This document shows, piece after piece, positions 26,289-34,760 of a stretch of DNA of 64,000 nucleotides. The DNA comes from Vibrio sp. ED004 (GTDB lineage Bacteria > Pseudomonadota > Gammaproteobacteria > Enterobacterales > Vibrionaceae): contig NZ_CP066149.1 of the NCBI RefSeq assembly GCF_023206395.1, positions 2,914,001 through 2,978,000 of the forward strand, read 5' to 3'. Each line of letters opens with the position of its first letter. The stretch's first letter is position 1. Below the pieces are notes generated by a model. It saw only the letters and a program-made list of their open reading frames with translations, was not told the origin of the DNA and ran no database searches. The translations under genes and the position numbers were made by a program.

Positions 26289-26729
26289 ATGAAAAACATC
26301 GTGTATTTAACGATTGGCCAACTCTCGGAGCGCAGTGGTGTGGCACCTTCAGCGCTGCGTTTTTACGAAACCAAAGGGTTAATTGCTTCTATTCGAACCA
26401 ATGGTAATCAGCGCCGTTATCAATCTGCGATGCTGCGTCGAATCGCTTTGATTCAAGTCGCCCAGTCAATAGGGTTTACGCTTGAAGAGATCACTGAAGA
26501 GCTGTCTAGTTTGCCGATGAACCACACCGCAACCAAGCGTGATTGGGAGCGAGTGGCGAAGAAATGGCAAGGACAACTCGACAGTAAGATGGCGCAAATT
26601 CGCTCACTACAAGAGAACCTTACAGGCTGTATCGGATGCGGCTGTTTGAGCATGCAGAAGTGCCATCTATTAAATCCTGAAGACATCCTGCATGACCAAG
26701 GGCAGGGTGCTCAGCGCATTGTTGATTAA
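26289..26729 (+). CDS. soxR: redox-sensing MerR-family activator SoxR
   Basis: 146 residues from the ATG at 26289 (the open frame runs back to 26244, but GGGAAAG precedes 26289 and SoxR begins here). Winged-helix MerR domain (LTIGQLSERSGVAPSALRFYETKGLI), dimer helix and the [2Fe-2S] ligands Cys114, Cys117, Cys119 and Cys125 (CIGCGCLSMQKC). Oxidation of the cluster by superoxide or redox-cycling agents activates target promoters. The perfect box before the neighbouring nat gene shows that SoxR acts locally here. I see no soxS in the window. Confidence 0.95.
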   Translation: MKNIVYLTIGQLSERSGVAPSALRFYETKGLIASIRTNGNQRRYQSAMLRRIALIQVAQSIGFTLEEITEELSSLPMNHTATKRDWERVAKKWQGQLDSKMAQIRSLQENLTGCIGCGCLSMQKCHLLNPEDILHDQGQGAQRIVD

Positions 26730-26748
26730 GCTAGGTTAAAACCTTAGC

Positions 26749-27510
26749 TCAAAGCTGATCGAATCCAATACATTCAATACCATTGTCAGAGAGCCACTGT
26801 CGTAAGGCCGGGTTCGTCAATAAGGCGTGTTCTTCCACTCGCTTAGTGAGATAGCTCGAGAGTGATCTCAGTTCGTCACTGGCAAAAAGCGCGGGATGGC
26901 ACATCAACTCGACCGTGCCGTTAGGCATCATGGCTTGGTGGCTCAACAACAAATCTTGCAAGCCGGTTAGTGAAACCCCGTCATCAAAAAATCGCATATC
27001 AAACGCATCTGGCGTTGGCACTAAAAGTGAATCTTGCCCGTTCACAATATTGTCGATTCGTCTCACGGGCAGGCCGATATCATTGGCGGTCCGAGTAAAT
27101 GCAGCTTTAAGAGGTTGAAAGACGCCTCCGAAGTGATGGCTATCGATATGATTGATTTTTAAACCGGCATCAAGTGCAGCTTGGTATTGTGCATTAAGCT
27201 CAAGTACCACCTCTTCTTCGACAACATCTGCTTTGTTGAGTAGGGTTGTTTTATCTAAAAAGTACCCTTGATGATCGACGAGGCTGGGTATGAGTTCTGG
27301 TGAGCTTATGGGTTTACCCGCTGTGACTGTAAAATGCAGCCCCACTTCAGGAACCATACCTTGGTGATACAGTTCGATGGCATGTTGTGTGCCTGGTTGG
27401 TTCATCATAATGGTGGTGGATTTGACCATACCCGCTTTAAAGCAGTCGATGATGCCAAGGTTCACGCTTTCTGTGAGGCCGAAATCATCGGCGTTGAGTA
27501 TCAGTTTCAT
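26749..27510 (-). CDS. chbG: chitooligosaccharide deacetylase ChbG (YdjC family)
   Basis: 253 residues with the YdjC family metal and catalytic pattern: LILNADDFGLTESVN at the N-terminus, HFTVTAGKP near residue 60 and HIDSHHFGGVF near 122, plus MCHPALF near 211. The enzyme removes one acetyl group from chitobiose-6-phosphate so that the GH4 glucosidase can act. It lies directly downstream of the ChbF-type gene on the same strand, 76 bases away, as in chitobiose operons. Confidence 0.92.
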   Translation of the reverse strand: MKLILNADDFGLTESVNLGIIDCFKAGMVKSTTIMMNQPGTQHAIELYHQGMVPEVGLHFTVTAGKPISSPELIPSLVDHQGYFLDKTTLLNKADVVEEEVVLELNAQYQAALDAGLKINHIDSHHFGGVFQPLKAAFTRTANDIGLPVRRIDNIVNGQDSLLVPTPDAFDMRFFDDGVSLTGLQDLLLSHQAMMPNGTVELMCHPALFASDELRSLSSYLTKRVEEHALLTNPALRQWLSDNGIECIGFDQL

Positions 27511-27585
27511 GGTTAGATTCTTTTGGCTATGTTGGGCTAAGCGACTTAAATTAGCCCAGCGTAAACTGAGCTAATATGGGCTGGG

Positions 27586-28926
27586 TTATTGCTCACTTTG
27601 AGCGAGTCGGTGAGCAAATGCAGGCATGAAGTCTAAGTTCTCACGAATCGTTTCTAGTAAAGCCTCATCGATGTGTGAGCCTGAATCGACAATAGGGTTT
27701 AGAATCAGAGCGCGCTTGGCTAACGCAATATCTCCGGTCATGGCCGCTTTCACTGTTAAGGTTTCGAACTCTTTCATTTGTTGGATCAAGCGTAGCGTAT
27801 CACTGTCAAAAGGCTCGACGTTCAGTGGCAAGATTGCGCTACTGGTGATCACGGAACTCACTTCGACCGCACAATCATTCGGCAAGCCTTGAATCGCGCC
27901 GTTATTGCGGGTGTTTACATGCATGATAGAACGTTTGTTGTTGTAGATACTGCTCATCAACTCACAGGCTGCTTCAGAGTAGTATGCGCCACCACGCTCT
28001 TCTAACAATTGAGGTTTGGTGTCTAGCTTCGGATCTTGATAGATCTCAAGCAGCTGTTGTTCAACTTCAGCGACTAAGTCGGCACGGTTAGTTTTGCTCT
28101 CTGAAGCTGCAAACTCTTTGTCTAGAATATCTCGTGACTGGTAGTAGTAACGTAGGTAAGCACACGGAACGATGTTGAGTGAGCGAATCAACTCACCGTC
28201 CCACTCGAAAGGTGGGATGTTTTTCGGCATCATTTGGTCATTTCCCACAATAAGCTCTTCGATCAGCTCGCCAAGTTTATCTTGGCCTTCGTGAAGCACT
28301 TTACGAGCCCATACTAAGTGGTTTAAGCCCGCAATTTGCATCGTCATATCTTCACGTTTCGCACCAAGCATTTTGGCTGCGCCGCGCTCCATGTTCACTG
28401 GGACATTACACAAGCCGACAGTTTTGATGGTTGAGTGCTTAACCAACGCTTCAGTGACCATGCCTGATGGGTTGGTAAAGTTAAGTAGCCATGCATTAGG
28501 GCACAGTGTTTCCATCTCTTTTGCGATTTCTAATGCAATGGGGATAGTGCGACAGGCGTTCGAAAAACCACCTAAACCGTTGGTCTCTTGTCCTATCATG
28601 CGATACTTCAGAGCAATCCTCTCGTCACGTAATCTTGCTTCCATTCGACCCGCCCTAAATTGCGAACAGACGAAATCCGCGTCTTTCAAAGCTAATTTTC
28701 GGTCAGTGGTGAGATGCACTTTGATTTGACAGTTGGCTTTATTGATCATGCGCTCAGTTAGATCTGCAATCACCTGTGCTTTTTCTAGTCCAGCTTCGAT
28801 ATCAACTAACCAAAGATCCGAGATAGGCAGTTCGTGATGACTTTTTAACAAGCCTTCAACTAACTCTGGGGTGTAACTTGAACCACCACCAATCACGACG
28901 ACTTTCAATTTCTGTTCTTGTTTCAT
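27586..28926 (-). CDS. chbF: 6-phospho-beta-glucosidase, GH4 family (ChbF-like)
   Basis: 446 residues from the ATG at 28926 (an in-frame ATG at 28938 is the alternative). NAD-binding IGGGSSYTPELVEGL at the N-terminus, NFTNPSGMVTEAL near 153, the metal-site loop GLCNVPV and GLNHLVW, and ERGGAYYSEAACE near 310 match E. coli ChbF along the whole length. GH4 enzymes use NAD+ and Mn2+ to cleave the phosphorylated disaccharide by oxidation and elimination. It forms an operon with chbG and is divergent from a LysR gene. No chitobiose PTS genes are next to it. Confidence 0.92.
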   Translation of the reverse strand: MKQEQKLKVVVIGGGSSYTPELVEGLLKSHHELPISDLWLVDIEAGLEKAQVIADLTERMINKANCQIKVHLTTDRKLALKDADFVCSQFRAGRMEARLRDERIALKYRMIGQETNGLGGFSNACRTIPIALEIAKEMETLCPNAWLLNFTNPSGMVTEALVKHSTIKTVGLCNVPVNMERGAAKMLGAKREDMTMQIAGLNHLVWARKVLHEGQDKLGELIEELIVGNDQMMPKNIPPFEWDGELIRSLNIVPCAYLRYYYQSRDILDKEFAASESKTNRADLVAEVEQQLLEIYQDPKLDTKPQLLEERGGAYYSEAACELMSSIYNNKRSIMHVNTRNNGAIQGLPNDCAVEVSSVITSSAILPLNVEPFDSDTLRLIQQMKEFETLTVKAAMTGDIALAKRALILNPIVDSGSHIDEALLETIRENLDFMPAFAHRLAQSEQ

Positions 28927-29029
28927 GTTCTTCACCATCAGATTTGTAGATTACGTGGTTTAATCTATATGATGAGTAACTAAGCCGGCAAACCAGTATT
29001 GGCTGCAGATGAATTAGTAGAGGTAATCC

Positions 29030-29914
29030 ATGGGGTTGTTTGAGAACAGACAACAAACGCTGTCATTGCTGCACACATTCAGTGTCGCTGCCAAACATTT
29101 GAGTTTTACTGTAGCTGCTGATGAGCTGTTTTTAACTCAGGGTGGCGTCAGTCATCGTATTAAAAAGTTGGAGCAACAGCTGAAATTCAGCTTATTCGTG
29201 CGCAAAACTCGCAAGCTGGAACTCACACCGGAAGGGCAAAGAGTTCTATCTATGCTTAATGTCTCTTTTGAATCGATATTCTCAGAGCTGATGGATATTC
29301 AAACGGGTGAGCTGAGTGGTGAGCTTTATATCGCAACCTCTCCTTATTTTGCATCTTCTTGGTTGATGCCACGACTGCCTGAGTTTAGAAAACTCTACCC
29401 AAGCTTAAGCCTGAAACTGCAAACCAAACAGAACCAATCTGATTTCCAATTTGAACCTTATGACGTGGCGATTTTTTACAGCGAGGGTCACTACCCCAAT
29501 CATTACAGTGAGCGGCTTTTTTCCGGGGTTAGAACACCGGTGTGTAGTCCTGAATATGCCAAGAGGTTTAACCTTGAGAAGGGCTCGCAACAATTAGCGG
29601 GTGTGCAATTTATTCATAGTGGAGATGTCACCTCTTGGCAACGTTGGCTAGCTGAAAAGCAAAGTGATGTCGATTGCACGCTAATGTGCGACTACTACAG
29701 TGATAACCGCCTAGCAATGGATGCTGCAATATTGTCGATGGGCGTCGCATTAGGGCGTTTAGAGTTTATGAAACCGCAAATAGAGCAGGGGCTGTTAGTG
29801 GCTCCATTGATGAGTATTGAATCTGGTAAGGGTTATGATTTGGTGTGCCCGAAAGGGATGGAACAACGCACCAAGTTCCAGGTTTTTGCTCAATGGATGA
29901 AGCAGCAGTTGTAG
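29030..29914 (+). CDS. LysR-type regulator (GcvA-like)
   Basis: 294 residues; helix-turn-helix LSFTVAADELFLTQGGVSHRIKKLEQQL at about residues 22-49, then a substrate-binding domain. A GAGG site precedes the ATG. Divergent from chbF across about 100 bases, so it is likely to regulate the chbF-chbG operon in place of the usual ChbR. That assignment is inference. Confidence 0.9.
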   Translation: MGLFENRQQTLSLLHTFSVAAKHLSFTVAADELFLTQGGVSHRIKKLEQQLKFSLFVRKTRKLELTPEGQRVLSMLNVSFESIFSELMDIQTGELSGELYIATSPYFASSWLMPRLPEFRKLYPSLSLKLQTKQNQSDFQFEPYDVAIFYSEGHYPNHYSERLFSGVRTPVCSPEYAKRFNLEKGSQQLAGVQFIHSGDVTSWQRWLAEKQSDVDCTLMCDYYSDNRLAMDAAILSMGVALGRLEFMKPQIEQGLLVAPLMSIESGKGYDLVCPKGMEQRTKFQVFAQWMKQQL

Positions 29915-29988
29915 TAGAGGCGCCTCTAGACAAACCGGAACTAAGGGTCTAGTTTAGGATGTTCTTTCACTATAAGAAGAGGTTAGTT

Positions 29989-30369
29989 ATGTTCAGCCAT
30001 GTTTTTCTTGGAGCCGAAGATATTGAACGCGCGAAGTCTTTCTATGACCCAATCATGAAGGTGCTCGGCTACAGCGAAGGTTCTGTCGACCCTAAAGGTC
30101 GCTGTATTTACGTGAGCCAAACCGGTGTATTAGGTTTAACCAAACCGATAGATGGTCAGCCTGCAACGCACGGTAATGGTATGACGATCGGCTTCTTAGC
30201 ATCTTCTCCTGAGCTAGTGGATGAATGGCATCGTGTTGGTGTAGAAAATGGCGGCACGAGCATTGAAAATGGTCCGGGAGCGAGAGGCTCTGACGAGCGT
30301 CGACTTTACATGGCTTACTTGCGAGATCCTGATGGAAACAAGATCTGTGCAACTCACTTTATGCCTTAG
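29989..30369 (+). CDS. VOC/glyoxalase-family protein
   Basis: 126 residues from the ATG at 29989 (GAGG six bases upstream; an earlier in-frame start at 29959 is less likely). Pattern FSHVFLGAEDIERAKSFYDPIMKVLGY at the start and YLRDPDGNKICATHF at the end are typical of one-domain VOC metalloproteins, which include lyases, dioxygenases and resistance proteins. Single gene behind the LysR gene. Substrate not determinable. Confidence 0.85.
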   Translation: MFSHVFLGAEDIERAKSFYDPIMKVLGYSEGSVDPKGRCIYVSQTGVLGLTKPIDGQPATHGNGMTIGFLASSPELVDEWHRVGVENGGTSIENGPGARGSDERRLYMAYLRDPDGNKICATHFMP

Positions 30370-30500
30370 TTATCCTTATTCCTCAGTTTGTTTTATGCCT
30401 CAGTTCGGTTTAAGGCATAGTTCATTTTATGCCACAGTGGCGTATAATTAAGTCATCTCGGTTGTTCAGGGTGAACGAACCATTGCAAAGGATTGGCTAG

Positions 30501-30905
30501 ATGACACCAAACGAACTGTTTTATGAGAGCTTTGAGCGTTGCAGAATCGACCAGGAATTCCTAGAAACATTCTTGGCTGATTTCTGTGAGCATAATCCTA
30601 GGTTTTCAGAGCGTTTTGAAAACATAGGGTTAGAGCAACAAACTAAGATGCTCAAAGCCTCAATCATCCTGATTTATAACTCTTCTGGTTTACCCAGTGT
30701 GCGGAGCTCCGTAAAAAGGCTTGGTAAGCAACACAAAGATCTCGGGATGGACATTTCTGAACAAGAGCTCAACGAGTGGTTTCACTCCTTACTGAATACC
30801 GTCAAGAAATACGACCCACACTATAATGATCAAGTTGAACAAGCATGGGCGCAAACTCTCGATGCTGGTCTAACGATCATGAAGAAAGAGTGTGTCGTTA
30901 AATAA
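30501..30905 (+). CDS. single-domain globin
   Basis: 134 residues with the globin pattern: NPRFSERFENIG holds the CD-corner Phe, and His78 in GKQHKDLGM is the probable proximal haem ligand, followed by G and H helices ending LTIMKKE. Bacterial globins of this kind bind oxygen or nitric oxide or act as haem sensors. It lacks a reductase or signalling domain. AAGGA ribosome site; single gene ending in a terminator stem that overlaps its stop codon. Confidence 0.85.
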   Translation: MTPNELFYESFERCRIDQEFLETFLADFCEHNPRFSERFENIGLEQQTKMLKASIILIYNSSGLPSVRSSVKRLGKQHKDLGMDISEQELNEWFHSLLNTVKKYDPHYNDQVEQAWAQTLDAGLTIMKKECVVK

Positions 30906-30930
30906 GCCTTGTTTAGCACAAGGCTTATTT
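30901..30930. terminator. bidirectional terminator shared by globin and beta-barrel genes
   Basis: AATAAGCCTTGT / ACAAGGCTTATT stem with A and T tracts on both sides, between convergent genes. Confidence 0.85.
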
Positions 30931-30951
30931 ATCTTAATGGTTTTATAACGC

Positions 30952-31518
30952 TTAAAAGGTAAAGCCAGCTTGGATACCGAAGGTTGAATCTCTGTTATGC
31001 CAAGCGTCACCACTACGGAACTCATACCAATCATATCCAACACGAGCTAGGAATAGAGAGTGACCGAATATTGGCGTTTGAGACTTGTACTCTGCGCCAA
31101 TCCCGTAAGTTGCGCCGAAGTTAACTGTAGAGCTCTTACTGCTTCTTCCGTCTCCGTATGTTGATTTTATTTCTGACTTTATATGGTAAGCCCCTAGCTT
31201 GCCGTAAATAGCAAAATTATTGTTGATGTTGTGTTTGTACATAGGTGCTACTGAAACAAGTAAGGAATCTAAATCTTGCTCGACTGTGATTGCTGGGTTA
31301 TTGGTATAGCCGTATTTGTCATTGGCGTTTATTAAGAGCAGTGATGATTCAATATACCAGTTACTTTGTACAATCTGACTACCGAATGTGAATTCGCCAC
31401 CAATGTCATTGTTGTCTATCGCGACACCACCTAATACATACATCTCATTTGACGCGAATGCCGAAGTGGCTGCCATCGCCACCAAAGAAGTCAGTGCTGC
31501 TAAGTGTAGTTTTTTCAT
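30952..31518 (-). CDS. outer membrane beta-barrel protein
   Basis: 188 residues with a signal peptide ending TSAFA and alternating hydrophobic strands, closing with a terminal Phe (IQAGFTF), the usual outer-membrane insertion signal. Length and strand pattern suggest an eight-strand barrel of the OmpA/OmpW-like porin superfamily. Function not known. It is convergent with the globin gene. Confidence 0.8.
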   Translation of the reverse strand: MKKLHLAALTSLVAMAATSAFASNEMYVLGGVAIDNNDIGGEFTFGSQIVQSNWYIESSLLLINANDKYGYTNNPAITVEQDLDSLLVSVAPMYKHNINNNFAIYGKLGAYHIKSEIKSTYGDGRSSKSSTVNFGATYGIGAEYKSQTPIFGHSLFLARVGYDWYEFRSGDAWHNRDSTFGIQAGFTF

Positions 31519-31881
31519 ATTATTTCCCGAAGTTTGTAAATTTCGGGAGAGGATTCTAGCGACATTTTAAAAATAAAAAACACTGTTCAAATGATGTGTG
31601 AGATATTCAATAAAGATTAAATTAATCAAAACTTGAAGATTGGTTCTCTAGTTCAAAAAAGATATTTTTTTAGATCTGTGACTGATACGTTGGTGAGTCT
31701 TTGTGTTTGATTTATAGGTGTTTTTATTTTTTAATGGAGTGGTTCACATTCGTTGGAGTGAGTTCCAGCGATTGAGTTATCGCCGGAACTTAGATCATGT
31801 GGAGGCAACATTTTAATAAGTATTAAACGCCTAATGCGAAATCTAGCGGGAGAGGTTCATCAATCACCCGCTAAGGTTGGA
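31519..31881. other. intergenic region between two outer membrane protein genes
   Basis: 363 bases without a gene. It contains a stem-loop at 31762-31789 (GTTCCaGCGAT, loop TGAGTT, ATCGCcGGAAC; ten pairs with one mismatch) and a shorter AGCGGG...CCCGCT stem at 31845-31872 that may end the downstream gene. AT-rich sequence at 31560-31690 holds the promoter of the 30952-31518 gene. Confidence 0.5.
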
Positions 31882-32649
31882 TTAAAAGTGAGCAGCCCAG
31901 CCCACTAAGAAACCTTGTGTCGCTGTATCGTATTCATAAGTGCCTTTGTTTTCGTAATCAACCCAAGTGGATTTGTACGCGATATTTAAATCTGACCAGT
32001 CGTTGATTTGATAGCGAACCCCGGTAAGTAATGAACTGGTGAAGTTGGTATCGCTGCCAAGCCCGACGTCTAGGCTGGTGTGTACGGTCCAATTTTTGTG
32101 GAGTGCTTTGGTCCAACGAACGCCGATAAGATAATCAATCCAATCTTCTTCCAAAGACCTTGAGTTCAAAGTTGTTCCGTTGCTTGTATAGAGCTTCGAA
32201 TCAATATCGTTGTCCCACCAACGTAATCCGACCATGTAATCAATATTACCAATATCGTATTGGTAACGTTTGAAACCTTTTGCCTCTAACACGCCTTGCC
32301 TAATCTCAAGTTTACCATTGAGGAGCCCCGCATTGCCTATGACCGAGTTGGACTTAGCACTGAGATCCATAAAGCTGTAATCAAGGTAGTAACCCCATTG
32401 ATTGTCATAAATGCCTTCAAGGCGAAGCATCGCGCCCATATCTAAATTATCCATGATGAATGCTGGGTCTACATCCACATCGCTAGATAGATTTCCAATG
32501 GTGGTATCACCACGAATATTCAGAGCTTGAGCATAGATCTCAATGCTGTGCTGCCATTTTTTCATGCTCGTTTCTGAGCTTGCTTCTTGAGCAATAACGG
32601 TTGAACTGACAACTAACATTGGTGCGATTAGGTAATGCCACTTAGCCAT
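31882..32649 (-). CDS. outer membrane beta-barrel protein
   Basis: 255 residues with signal peptide ending STVIA and many amphipathic strands, terminating in AHF. AGGGATATC precedes the ATG. Aromatic-girdle residues (WGYYLDYSF, MVGLRWWD, IGVRWTK) are plentiful. It is divergent from the DUF4345/sulfatase pair, so it could serve their substrate, but this is a guess. Family not recognised beyond an outer membrane barrel. Confidence 0.78.
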   Translation of the reverse strand: MAKWHYLIAPMLVVSSTVIAQEASSETSMKKWQHSIEIYAQALNIRGDTTIGNLSSDVDVDPAFIMDNLDMGAMLRLEGIYDNQWGYYLDYSFMDLSAKSNSVIGNAGLLNGKLEIRQGVLEAKGFKRYQYDIGNIDYMVGLRWWDNDIDSKLYTSNGTTLNSRSLEEDWIDYLIGVRWTKALHKNWTVHTSLDVGLGSDTNFTSSLLTGVRYQINDWSDLNIAYKSTWVDYENKGTYEYDTATQGFLVGWAAHF

Positions 32650-32788
32650 ATTGATATCCCTATATTCGATGTGAAAAAGCGCCTTAATGAATGATTAGAT
32701 CTTTGAGTTACTTTGATTATATGCAACTTGTATATCCCTGATTGTAGACTATGTTTTTTTTAAAGAGCCAAATTTTGAGAGTAAGGGT

Positions 32789-33178
32789 ATGAAGCCACAA
32801 AGTATTTTCCTGTTAGTTGCAGTTGTGGGACTAACACCCATTGCGTTGTCTTACGGCTATGCGCCAGTTGTCTCTCTTGATTACCTTTTTGGGATCGACG
32901 CGAGCCCTATCAATGTGACTCATATCTTTCGTGCAGTAATGGGGCTTTATTTGGCTCTGGCGTTGTTTTGGGTGTTTGGCGCACTGTTCAAAAAGTATCG
33001 GCTGCCAGCGCTCTATAGTTTGGTGGTTTTCATGTTGGGTTTAGCTGCCGGACGAGTCATCAGTTTGGTGGTGGATGGTATGCCGCATTGGCTACTTTTC
33101 GTCTATCTGATCTTGGAACTGGGCTTTGGTTTAGTCGGTTTAAAAATGATTCATAACGAGCAATCTGAAACAGTATAA
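32789..33178 (+). CDS. DUF4345-family membrane protein
   Basis: 129 residues, four predicted membrane helices, with the DUF4345 pattern (VTHIFRAVMGLYLALALFWVFGAL). The sulfatase gene begins nine bases after its stop, so the two form an operon. Function of the family is not known. Confidence 0.8.
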   Translation: MKPQSIFLLVAVVGLTPIALSYGYAPVVSLDYLFGIDASPINVTHIFRAVMGLYLALALFWVFGALFKKYRLPALYSLVVFMLGLAAGRVISLVVDGMPHWLLFVYLILELGFGLVGLKMIHNEQSETV

Positions 33179-33187
33179 GGACATTCT

Positions 33188-34690
33188 ATGAAAAGGATTT
33201 TCCATCTTCTTATCCTGAGTGTGTTGAGTAGCTTTTCGCTATCAGCATGGTCAGCTCAAGAGCAGCCAAATATCTTTGTTATCTTCACTGATGATGTGGG
33301 GATCTCAAACCTGAGTGCCTATCACAATGGCGTGATGAGCAGTGAAACACCGAATATCGACAGTATTGCCGAGAAGGGCATGTTACTCACCGATTACTAC
33401 GCTCAACCATCGTGTACTGCGGGTCGTTCCGCCTTCTTAACTGGGCAATTACCAGTACGAACGGGCATGCACTCTGTTGGATTACCGGGTGGCCCTGTGG
33501 GTTTGAGTGCGGATACCCCAACGCTTCCAGAAATGCTCAAGAGCATGGGCTATGTGACGGGGCAGTTTGGTAAAAATCATTTAGGTGACCGAGATGAATT
33601 CCTACCGACAATGCACGGTTTTGATGAGTATTGGGGTTGGTTGTATCACTTGAATGCGATGGAATACACCGAAGACCCTGATTGGCCAAAAGATGGATCG
33701 TTAGATGCCTTTGCACCTCGTAACGTGATCTATTCAAGAGCGGATGGTAAGGGCGGACAATCCATTGAGGATGATGGTGCGCTGTCGATTGAGCGTATGC
33801 GTACACTGGATGATGAAGTCAATAAACACGCTATCAACTTCATCGAAAGGGCGGTTGAAGCGGAGAAGCCATTCTTTACTTGGTATTGCCCATCACGAGG
33901 TCACGTTTGGACGCATCTTTCTGAAGAGTACGAAGCCATGCTTGGCCAGAACGGGTGGGGACTGCAAGAAGTGGTGATGAAAGATCTCGATGATCACGTT
34001 GGTGAGATGCTTGCCAAAATGGAAGAGCTCGGCATTGCAGATAACACCATCATCATTTTTACGGCCGATAATGGCCCTGAAATCATGACATGGCCAGATG
34101 GCGGTATGACACCGTTCCATGGCGAAAAAGGCACAACATGGGAAGGTGGTGTTCGTGCTCCTGCATTGGTGAGTTGGCCGGGCAAAATCCCAGCTGGCAG
34201 TGTCGGCAATGGCATCTTTGACGGTATGGATTGGTTACCAACACTGATTGCAGCGGCGGGTGGCCCAACAGATCTGAAAGAGAAAATGTTGAAAGGTCAC
34301 GATGGTTTTAAAGCACATCTCGATGGTTACAACCAAGTCGATATGTTGACGGAAAAAGGCGAGTCGAATCGTAAAGAGATTTACTACTACGAACGAGACA
34401 AGCTACAAGCCGTTCGAGTCGGAGATTGGAAAGCACATTTCGTGGTTCAGAATCACGGTTGGAGTGGCCCGAAAGAAGAACTTAACGCACCACTACTGTT
34501 CAACCTGCGTCGTGATCCTTACGAGCGAGCAGCTGAAGAGTCGGGTATGTACTTGAAATGGATGGGGCAGAAGATGTGGGCATTTGGCCCTGCTCAAGCT
34601 GCTATTCAGCAACACTTAGCGACCTTCGAAGAGTGGCCGCCGGTCACTCCTGAATCTCCGGCCGAGAAAACCGGTGGTGTGGGGAATTAG
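33188..34690 (+). CDS. Cys-type sulfatase (arylsulfatase family), exported
   Basis: 500 residues with signal peptide ending WSA. Metal ligands Asp35-Asp36 in FTDDVG and the Asp-Asn pair in FTADNGPE frame the formylglycine motif Cys76-Thr-Ala-Gly-Arg (QPSCTAGRSAFLTG). Cys76 must be oxidised to formylglycine by a maturase, which is not in this window. The enzyme removes sulfate from an organic ester in the periplasm, as expected of a marine bacterium using algal or animal sulfated compounds. Second gene of an operon with the DUF4345 protein; strong terminator follows. Confidence 0.93.
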   Translation: MKRIFHLLILSVLSSFSLSAWSAQEQPNIFVIFTDDVGISNLSAYHNGVMSSETPNIDSIAEKGMLLTDYYAQPSCTAGRSAFLTGQLPVRTGMHSVGLPGGPVGLSADTPTLPEMLKSMGYVTGQFGKNHLGDRDEFLPTMHGFDEYWGWLYHLNAMEYTEDPDWPKDGSLDAFAPRNVIYSRADGKGGQSIEDDGALSIERMRTLDDEVNKHAINFIERAVEAEKPFFTWYCPSRGHVWTHLSEEYEAMLGQNGWGLQEVVMKDLDDHVGEMLAKMEELGIADNTIIIFTADNGPEIMTWPDGGMTPFHGEKGTTWEGGVRAPALVSWPGKIPAGSVGNGIFDGMDWLPTLIAAAGGPTDLKEKMLKGHDGFKAHLDGYNQVDMLTEKGESNRKEIYYYERDKLQAVRVGDWKAHFVVQNHGWSGPKEELNAPLLFNLRRDPYERAAEESGMYLKWMGQKMWAFGPAQAAIQQHLATFEEWPPVTPESPAEKTGGVGN

Positions 34691-34702
34691 TTAAACATAA
34701 TA

Positions 34703-34737
34703 AAAAAAATCCCGCTCTGTGTGAGCGGGATTTTTAT
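34703..34737 (+). terminator. rho-independent terminator
   Basis: AAATCCCGCTC / GAGCGGGATTT stem, loop TGTGT, with A and T tracts. It lies between convergent sulfatase and LacI genes and can serve both. Confidence 0.88.
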
Positions 34738-34760
34738 TGGAATGCGTCTTAAATTTAGCT

